Below are positions 59,208 through 64,000 of a stretch of 64,000 nt of DNA, one piece after another. A model generated the notes under the pieces. It saw nothing but the letters and a program-made list of their open reading frames with translations. It had not been told where the DNA came from and did not search any database. The stretch spans positions 1-64,000 of the forward strand of contig UQRW01000001.1 in the NCBI GenBank assembly GCA_900543515.1, given 5' to 3'. The stretch's first letter is position 1. Every line of letters begins with the position of its first letter. Source of the stretch: an uncultured Collinsella sp. (GTDB lineage: Bacteria; Actinomycetota; Coriobacteriia; Coriobacteriales; Coriobacteriaceae). The position numbers and the translations under genes are program-made.

Positions 59208-60236
59208 CTAGCGCTGTACGTAGGCGCGGACGAGCTCGTAGGTGTTGCGCACGCCGTCCATGTGGCTGCGCTCGTAGTTGTGGCTCGCATACACGCCGGG
59301 GCCGATCAGGCCGTGACGGATGTCGTAGCCGGCCGAGAGCGTGGCCTCAACGTCCGAGCCGTAGTGCGGATACACATCGATGGCGTAATCGAGCTCCAGC
59401 TCGCGCGCGATGTTGGACAGCGTGGTCACCAGGTCGTAGTTGTACGGACCGCCCGAATCCTTGGCGCAAATCGAAACCATGCGCTCGGTGCAGCCCAGGT
59501 CGTCGCCCACGCAGCCCATGTCCACGCTGATCATCTCGCGCGTGTCGGCCGGCACAAAGGCACCGCCATGGCCGACCTCCTCGTACACGGTAAAGAGCAA
59601 TGACACTTTGCGCGAAAGCGTCACCTCGCCAGCGGCGACGGCGCGGGCGAGACCCAGCAGAATCGCCGCGGACAGCTTGTCATCAAGGAAGCGACTCTTG
59701 ATGTAGCCGCTCTCCGTCACCGCAGTGCGCGGGTCCATAGCGATGATGTCGCCGGTCTGAATACCCAGCTCGAGCACATCGTCCTTGCTGTCAACGTTCT
59801 CGTCGAGCAGGATTTCCATGTTCTTCTCGATGGTCTTGACCGGCTCGTCGGCCACATGCGCCGAAGGCTCGGTATTGAGGACCACGCCCGTGTACACATT
59901 GCCGTCGCGCGTGTAGACGGTGCAGTTCTCGCCATCGGCCGTAGACCACTGGTGCCCACCAAGCGTCGTGGGACGCAGGCGGCCATTGTCCTTAATGGAG
60001 CGCACCATGGCGCCCAGGGTGTCGACATGGCTCGCCAACACAAGCGGCTCGCCCTCGCCGCCAAGCTCAACGAGCACGTTACCCTTATTAGAACGCTCAG
60101 GCCCAAACCCCATATCGCGCAGGGTCTCCATCAGATAATCAGTCGCCGCACGGGTATAGCCCGTCGGCGAAGCAATAGAAGTCAGCGCCTTCAGCTGGTC
60201 AGTAATATAGGAGAGCGTAGAATCCATCTTGGACAC
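59208..60236 (-). CDS. M42 family metallopeptidase (glutamyl-aminopeptidase/tetrahedral type)
   Basis: 342-residue dinuclear-metal aminopeptidase. Motifs include SPTGYTRAATDYL (near the N-terminus), the first metal ligand VLASHVDTLGAMV, RFLDDKLSA, the catalytic/metal glutamates in YEEVGHGGA, HYGSDVEATL, and GPGVYASHNYERSHMDGV with the final histidine. The best start is GTG 60236 with AAAGGGTG 6 nt upstream; ATG 60227 is possible. It is monocistronic. Its upstream region holds the 131-bp nested palindrome 60356-60486. Confidence 0.9.
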   Translation of the reverse strand: MSKMDSTLSYITDQLKALTSIASPTGYTRAATDYLMETLRDMGFGPERSNKGNVLVELGGEGEPLVLASHVDTLGAMVRSIKDNGRLRPTTLGGHQWSTADGENCTVYTRDGNVYTGVVLNTEPSAHVADEPVKTIEKNMEILLDENVDSKDDVLELGIQTGDIIAMDPRTAVTESGYIKSRFLDDKLSAAILLGLARAVAAGEVTLSRKVSLLFTVYEEVGHGGAFVPADTREMISVDMGCVGDDLGCTERMVSICAKDSGGPYNYDLVTTLSNIARELELDYAIDVYPHYGSDVEATLSAGYDIRHGLIGPGVYASHNYERSHMDGVRNTYELVRAYVQR

Positions 60237-60355
60237 CAAAGTCACCCTTTCATATCGAATTAAACCCACAGCAACAATACCACCGCGAACCATCTTTTTA
60301 CTTAGCGAGATAACCCATTGAGCTCCTCAGAACTGCGCCCGCCACGATAACGAGC

Positions 60356-60486
60356 CGGCGGGCCCCTGCCCGTTAGCCCCACAATCTTCCCGCAGGACGG
60401 AGGAAGCCCCCGCCGCACGAAGTGCGCAGCGGGGGCTTCCGACATGTCCGAGGACGATTGTGGGGCTAACGGGCAGGGGCCCGCCG
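60356..60486. repeat. 131-bp nested palindrome
   Basis: Outer arms 60356-60386 and 60456-60486 are perfectly complementary over 31 bp. An inner pair (60402-60413 with 60429-60440) is perfect over 12 bp. It fills the gap between the M42 gene and the Fe-alcohol dehydrogenase stop and may act as terminator, barrier or cruciform. Confidence 0.85.
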
Positions 60487-60493
60487 AACCAAG

Positions 60494-61660
60494 TTAGGCA
60501 GCCGGGCAGATCTTCTTGAAGAGCTCGATGACGTCGTCGAGCGTTGCCTCGCGCGGGTTACCCGGGAAGCAGGCGTCAGCCATGGCGTCCTTGGCCAGGA
60601 CCTCGATCTCGTCGGCCTTCATGGCCTCGCAGACGTGCGGGATGTTCACGTCGGCGGAAAGCTGCTTGACGGCGGCGATAGCGGCGTCGGCAGCCTCGTC
60701 GGTGCTCATGCCCGTGGTGTCAACGCCCATGGCGACGGCGACCTTGGCCAGGCGCTCAGCGCAAACCGGCTTGTTGAACTCCATGGCGATCGGCAGCAGC
60801 ATGGCGCAAGCGACGCCGTGCGGGGTGTCGTAGTGAGCAGACAGGGTGTGAGCCATGGCGTGATCGATGCCCAGGCCGACATTGGAGAAGCCCATGCCAG
60901 CGACATACTGACCAAGAGCCATGCCCTCGCGGCCGGAGCCGGGCTGACCGGACTTGGCCTCGGCAACGGAGTCGCGCAGGTTCTCGCTAATCAGCTTAAT
61001 GGCCTCAAAGTGGAACATGTCGGAGAGCTCCCAAGCGCCCTTGGTGGTGTAGCCCTCGATGGCGTGGGTCAGAGCGTCCATGCCGGTGGAAGCGGTCAGG
61101 CCGGCGGGCATGGAAGCCATCATGTCGGGGTCGACGACAGCGACCTCGGGGGCGTCGTTGGTGTCGACGCACACGAACTTGCGGACCTTCTCGGGGTCGG
61201 TGATGACGTAGTTGATGGTCACCTCGGCGGCAGTACCGGCGGTCGTCGGCACGGCGATGGTGAACACGGCGTGGTTCTTAGTGGGAGCAACGCCCTCGAG
61301 GCTGCGGACATCGGCGAACTCGGGGTTGTTGATGATAATGCCGATGGCCTTAGCGGTGTCCATGGAGGAGCCGCCACCGATGGTCACGATAGCGTCAGCC
61401 TCGGCGGCCTTAAAGGCCTCGACGCCGTCCTTGACGTTCTGGATAGTGGGGTTAGGCTTGATCTCGGAGTAGAGGCTCCAGGCGATGCCGGCGGCGTCGA
61501 GCTCGTCGGTCACCTTAGCGGTAACGCCAAACTTGACCAGATCGGGGTCGGAGCAGACGAAGATCTTCTTGTAGCCGCGACGCTGAAGCTCGCCGGGAAT
61601 CTCCTTGATGGCGCCGGAACCATGATAAGAGATGGTATTGAGAACGAAACGATTAGCCAT
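60494..61660 (-). CDS. iron-containing alcohol dehydrogenase, FucO/lactaldehyde-reductase-like
   Basis: 388-residue group III NAD(P)-dependent dehydrogenase. It has NAD-binding GGGSSMDTAKAIG and VPTTAGTAAEVT, and the metal-binding region GIDHAMAHTLSAHYDTPHG with the expected histidines. The size and N-terminus (MANRFVLNTISYHGSG) fit FucO, which interconverts lactaldehyde and 1,2-propanediol, but butanol and glycerol dehydrogenases of the family are close. ATG 61660 follows GGGAGG. A LacI-type palindrome (61759-61776) and TTGACG -35 lie upstream. Monocistronic. Confidence 0.88.
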   Translation of the reverse strand: MANRFVLNTISYHGSGAIKEIPGELQRRGYKKIFVCSDPDLVKFGVTAKVTDELDAAGIAWSLYSEIKPNPTIQNVKDGVEAFKAAEADAIVTIGGGSSMDTAKAIGIIINNPEFADVRSLEGVAPTKNHAVFTIAVPTTAGTAAEVTINYVITDPEKVRKFVCVDTNDAPEVAVVDPDMMASMPAGLTASTGMDALTHAIEGYTTKGAWELSDMFHFEAIKLISENLRDSVAEAKSGQPGSGREGMALGQYVAGMGFSNVGLGIDHAMAHTLSAHYDTPHGVACAMLLPIAMEFNKPVCAERLAKVAVAMGVDTTGMSTDEAADAAIAAVKQLSADVNIPHVCEAMKADEIEVLAKDAMADACFPGNPREATLDDVIELFKKICPAA

Positions 61661-61758
61661 TGATAGCCTCCCATCGTGTGCAGGGCACCCATTACGCCCC
61701 ACGCTATGAGTCCCATCCTAACGCTTTTGAAACGAAAAACGCGTGAGAACGTCAAAAT

Positions 61759-61776
61759 TGTTAAAGCGTTTCAACA
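61759..61776. promoter_or_regulatory. LacI/GalR-type operator upstream of the alcohol dehydrogenase
   Basis: TGTTAAAGCGTTTCAACA is an 18-nt dyad centred on CG, the hallmark of LacI/GalR-family sites, placed just upstream of the TTGACG box. A related half-site (AACGCTTTTGAAACG) lies at about 61720-61734. Confidence 0.5.
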
Positions 61777-61895
61777 GAATAACGGAGCCCTAGTCCTTCC
61801 CTCCCGACAGCAGCGAAGGCTAGATTATAGGAGCAATCGCCCAAAGAATACGACCGACTCAGTCTATAAATTGTTTCTGTTTTAGCAATATATGT

Positions 61896-61924
61896 TTGAC
61901 AATACGTTTATAAAAAGATACTTT
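61896..61924 (+). promoter_or_regulatory. promoter of the LURP-one-like gene
   Basis: TTGACA (61896-61901), 17 bp, TACTTT (61919-61924) on the plus strand: consensus -35 and a fair -10, in an AT-rich stretch. Confidence 0.6.
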
Positions 61925-61936
61925 GTAGTGAATAAC

Positions 61937-62083
61937 ATGCATGCAGCAAATAACGTCATTCATTTTGTTAGAAATTGCCCATGCGGTTATTGCAGCTGCA
62001 TCTACTGCAACGTACGGCGTAATTCTCCGCACGAAGCAGAAGACGGTTCCAATTCGATCGAGGCGATGACACATGGTGGCTAG
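61937..62083 (+). CDS. putative 48-aa cysteine-rich peptide
   Basis: 48-residue frame directly behind the 61896-61924 promoter, with its stop overlapping the next gene's start by 11 nt. It contains CPCGYCSCIYC (Cys at residues 14, 16, 19, 21 and 24), a CxCxxCxCxxC arrangement that could bind zinc or form disulfides. The upstream ribosome-binding site is weak, so it may be a leader peptide, an uncharacterised small protein, or a spurious frame. Confidence 0.3.
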   Translation: MHAANNVIHFVRNCPCGYCSCIYCNVRRNSPHEAEDGSNSIEAMTHGG

Positions 62084-62612
62084 TGGTCCTAAATCGAGCA
62101 AGACGGCTACAAACGAATATCGAATCTCAATTGAAGGTAACCCTTATCCGCATACTCTGGCTCTCATCAACCCAGCGGGAGACAGCCTCAACATCAAAAA
62201 ACATGGGTTCACGGGTCCACTAGGACAGCTATTGAGTCTTAAATATACCGTTTATGACGATGCAAATGAAAAACTCTTCACTGTCGTCGACGGTGGTTTT
62301 AGCAACATGCCCAGGGTTGCGCTCATCATCGAACACGAGGAAGTTGCGGTGTTTGATTATGGCCTAAACAGACTTGAGATGAAGTGCATAACGAACATAC
62401 CGAATTACACAATAAAAGGTAACTTCCTATTTGGAGATTACGATATATTCAGCCAACGGGAAGTGAAACTATCTTCAGTTATCGTCCTTCAATGTGATAA
62501 ACAATCGTGCTTTAGCATACAGGTTTTGGATAAAGCCGAATTGGCCGCCGCAATTGGAATACCTACAGCCATTGCCCTTCTTAGGGCTCGGATTGAAGAG
62601 CATCTCGAATAA
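62073..62612 (+). CDS. LURP-one-related (tubby-like fold) protein
   Basis: 179 residues. A predominantly beta protein with the pattern of the LURP-one/DUF567 family: YTVYDDANEKLFTV, PRVALIIEHEEVAVFDYGLN, then IPNYTIKGNFLFGDYDIFS, and a C-terminal helix (AELAAAIGIPTAIALLRARI). The family shares the tubby/scramblase fold and its bacterial roles are unknown. The gene is visibly AT-richer than its neighbours, with codons such as ATA and AAA more frequent, hinting at acquisition from another source. GAGG lies 9 nt before ATG 62073. The promoter is at 61896-61924. Confidence 0.6.
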   Translation: MVASGPKSSKTATNEYRISIEGNPYPHTLALINPAGDSLNIKKHGFTGPLGQLLSLKYTVYDDANEKLFTVVDGGFSNMPRVALIIEHEEVAVFDYGLNRLEMKCITNIPNYTIKGNFLFGDYDIFSQREVKLSSVIVLQCDKQSCFSIQVLDKAELAAAIGIPTAIALLRARIEEHLE

Positions 62613-62639
62613 ATCGCAAAAAGCAGTTCGTAACAACAT

Positions 62640-62932
62640 TCAGGAGCTAGATAGTTTTTTTCCTGGCTCCTGGAACCGTATTACATAGTCTGCAAATTGT
62701 TCAAAACCATGTCCATGATCCGCAATAATGGCGGCATGCTTTTTCATCTCCTGCGTAAACGCTACTTTCAAAAAGGATATCGAAACACTATCTAAATTGT
62801 TGCAAGACTCATCCAGACTAATAATAGAATAGCTGCTCAGAAAGGCTCTACAAAGCAATAAAGAGGACAGTTCTCCGCCTTGATTATCAACTTGATTACT
62901 GTCGTCTTATTTTGAATAAAAAGCTCTGACAT
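62640..62932 (-). pseudogene. probable frameshifted small gene
   Basis: ATG 62932 has AAGGGGA 7 nt upstream and begins MSELFIQNK, but this frame stops after 31 codons. Shifting the frame by one base near 62907, in the AATAAG run, continues as DDSNQVDNQGGELSSLL and runs to the TGA at 62640, giving about 97 residues with no internal stop. The product (SFLKVAFTQEMKKHAAIIAD, DHGHGFEQFADYVIRFQEPG) is not recognised. It is AT-rich like the neighbouring LURP-one-like gene. Confidence 0.4.
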
Positions 62933-63059
62933 ATGTCCATCCCCTTAACTAATAATCATAGCTGGAAAGATGACATTTTTATTCTATAGCCTCAAGCAAC
63001 ACGCTTTGCTGACGTCAAATCTTGTCATTACAAACATGCACCTTAGCGCTTAAGACTCC

Positions 63060-63090
63060 AAAAAAAGGGGCGGCCGAGATGGCCGTCCCC
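63060..63090 (-). terminator. terminator of the DUF1275 gene
   Basis: On the minus strand GGGGACGGCC pairs with GGCCGCCCC (one bulge), followed by TTTTTTT. It ends transcription from the gene stopping at 63142. Confidence 0.8.
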
Positions 63091-63107
63091 TCCCCAATAT
63101 TGATCAG

Positions 63108-63136
63108 TGCGGCAAAGGGACAGCCCCTTTGCCGCA
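63108..63136. repeat. 12-bp perfect hairpin behind the DUF1275 gene
   Basis: TGCGGCAAAGGG (63108-63119) pairs perfectly with CCCTTTGCCGCA (63125-63136) around ACAGC. Its GGGACAGCCCC core is another GC palindrome of the intergenic type common in this window. Confidence 0.7.
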
Positions 63137-63141
63137 TTCGG

Positions 63142-63858
63142 TTACTTTCGGCAGCCCTCTTTCCAAGCCTCGGCCGCAACCTTCCAGCGTAAGCGCAAGT
63201 CGCGCTCGCGGTCGATGAACATGATGGCAAACGCGACAAACAGCAGCAAGCTCGCCACGACGATGGCGTGCAGGCCCATGCGCTCAATACACCAGTTGCC
63301 CAACACGGCGCCAAACACAAAGGTAAAGATCACGCCAAAGTACAGCAGGCCGTTTTCCAAAAAGCCGCGCCTGTGGGTGATGATGTAATCGTCCACGTTT
63401 TGCAGCGCGTTGCGCAAGTTGCCGATGCACATGGTCGTAGCGATGCCGTGACCGTGGATCTTGCGGAAGCTCTCGACCTGCATGCCGCAGGCAAACGAGG
63501 TGAGGCAGTTGGCGAGCAGGTTGTAACCGCCACCGGGGATAAAGCTCACGCCCAGCAAGATGACGGCTTCAAAGAACACCGTCACCTGACGCCAGTGAAT
63601 CACGCTGCCAAACCGCTCGTGCACCAGGTCGGCAAGCATAATGCCCACAGCAAACGACACCACAGGGAAGAAGTAGCGCCCCGCAAGTACCCAATTGCCC
63701 TCCGAGATGCTCACGCCCACCAGCAAGATGTTGCCCGTCTGCGCGTTGGCGAAAACATGATCGCGCCCAATGTACGAATACACGTCCATAAAGCCACCGG
63801 CGAGCGCCAAGATGATGCCCAGCTCAATAGACTCCGATATCTGTTTGGCACGCTGCAT
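63142..63858 (-). CDS. DUF1275/YoaK family membrane protein
   Basis: 238 residues with about six membrane helices (near 12-30, 55-78, 90-110, 112-132, 170-190, 195-215). Family segments are LALAGGFMDVYSYI, FANAQTGNILLVGV and ANCLTSFACGMQVESFRKIHG. DUF1275 proteins (E. coli YoaK type) are ubiquitous membrane proteins of unknown substrate. ATG 63858 follows AAGGAGG at 10 nt. It ends with a strong terminator and hairpin. The frame is open upstream to 63972, but that part lacks a comparable ribosome-binding site. Confidence 0.85.
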   Translation of the reverse strand: MQRAKQISESIELGIILALAGGFMDVYSYIGRDHVFANAQTGNILLVGVSISEGNWVLAGRYFFPVVSFAVGIMLADLVHERFGSVIHWRQVTVFFEAVILLGVSFIPGGGYNLLANCLTSFACGMQVESFRKIHGHGIATTMCIGNLRNALQNVDDYIITHRRGFLENGLLYFGVIFTFVFGAVLGNWCIERMGLHAIVVASLLLFVAFAIMFIDRERDLRLRWKVAAEAWKEGCRK

Positions 63859-64000
63859 CGTCGTGCATCCTCCTTGTTGACGACTCTCTCGTGCGTTGGC
63901 GGAAACATAGCCGCCGTTCATACTGTAACCCATTGACAACATGGCGTGCGCGCGAGACGACCCCTTCGACACAGGGATACACAGTCTGGAAACAAACGAC
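63859..64000. other. right edge, leader of the DUF1275 gene
   Basis: 142 bp of GC-rich leader. No gene or clear promoter was fixed; the window ends here. Confidence 0.5.

Larger units (their letters stand above)
61661..61936. other. divergent regulatory region between the alcohol dehydrogenase and the AT-rich island
   Basis: The 276-bp region carries the LacI-type operator at 61759-61776, a TTGACG -35-like box for the alcohol dehydrogenase (minus, 61750-61755), and a plus-strand promoter at 61896-61924. No gene is supported. Confidence 0.6.

Noticed and set aside
1..64000. tRNA, rRNA, CRISPR arrays, insertion sequences and prophage genes
   Set aside because: I looked for cloverleaf or CCA-type ends, short regularly spaced repeats, transposase or integrase motifs and phage structural genes and recognised none.

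Overview
The window is a 64 kb piece of a high-GC, gut-type actinobacterial chromosome. The best guess is Coriobacteriia, most likely Collinsella. The reasons are a dense GC-rich coding layout, strict-anaerobe enzymes (superoxide reductase, formate-THF ligase, Fe-alcohol dehydrogenase), LAXTG-type surface anchoring, and intergenic palindromes carrying GGGACGGGG, which I associate from memory with Collinsella. No rRNA, tRNA, CRISPR array, insertion sequence or prophage was recognised. Genus assignment is inference.

Layout. 1-13 kb: queuosine genes (queH-queA, minus), a DUF3267 membrane peptidase, a divergent methionyl-tRNA-synthetase-like protein, an RsmB/RsmF-type rRNA methyltransferase, a TIM-barrel protein of unknown role, a DegV lipid-binding protein, class III fructose-bisphosphatase and two GtrA membrane proteins. 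12-17 kb: a cobalamin-riboswitch-led surface locus (minus). It has a very large DUF4430/beta-propeller protein, split here by a 1-nt frameshift, followed by a second membrane-anchored DUF4430 protein. 17-23 kb: an AarF/UbiB kinase with a phasin-like partner, a C69 dipeptidase, a 230-bp inverted-repeat element, then folD and fchA. 23-32 kb: a lipoprotein, a Tat-exported LAXTG-anchored PI-PLC-like protein, an orphan YhcG nuclease, a zinc-ribbon protein, a CDF metal exporter and small hypotheticals. 32-39 kb: fhs, ruvCAB behind a LexA box, an NAD-synthetase-like pseudoenzyme and superoxide reductase. 39-53.5 kb: a repair/replication block (SNF2 helicase, dnaE, addA, addB). 53.6-64 kb: a YerC-type TrpR-like regulator, an Rrf2 regulator divergent from cysK-mnmA, an HTH-HipA kinase fusion, an M42 peptidase, a FucO-like alcohol dehydrogenase, an AT-richer island with a LURP-one-like protein and a broken small gene, and a DUF1275 membrane protein.

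How the genes fit together. fhs, fchA and folD cover formate-to-methylene-THF one-carbon metabolism. addAB, ruvCAB and dnaE form a recombination and replication core, with ruvCAB apparently under SOS control. The Rrf2 regulator, cysK and mnmA link cysteine supply to tRNA thiolation. The B12 riboswitch ahead of DUF4430 (transcobalamin-like) surface proteins points to corrinoid capture at the cell surface. The items most worth follow-up are that B12 surface locus, the NAD synthetase homologue lacking all recognisable catalytic residues, the HTH-HipA fusion, the KMSKS-less MetRS-like protein and the set of long perfect intergenic palindromes.
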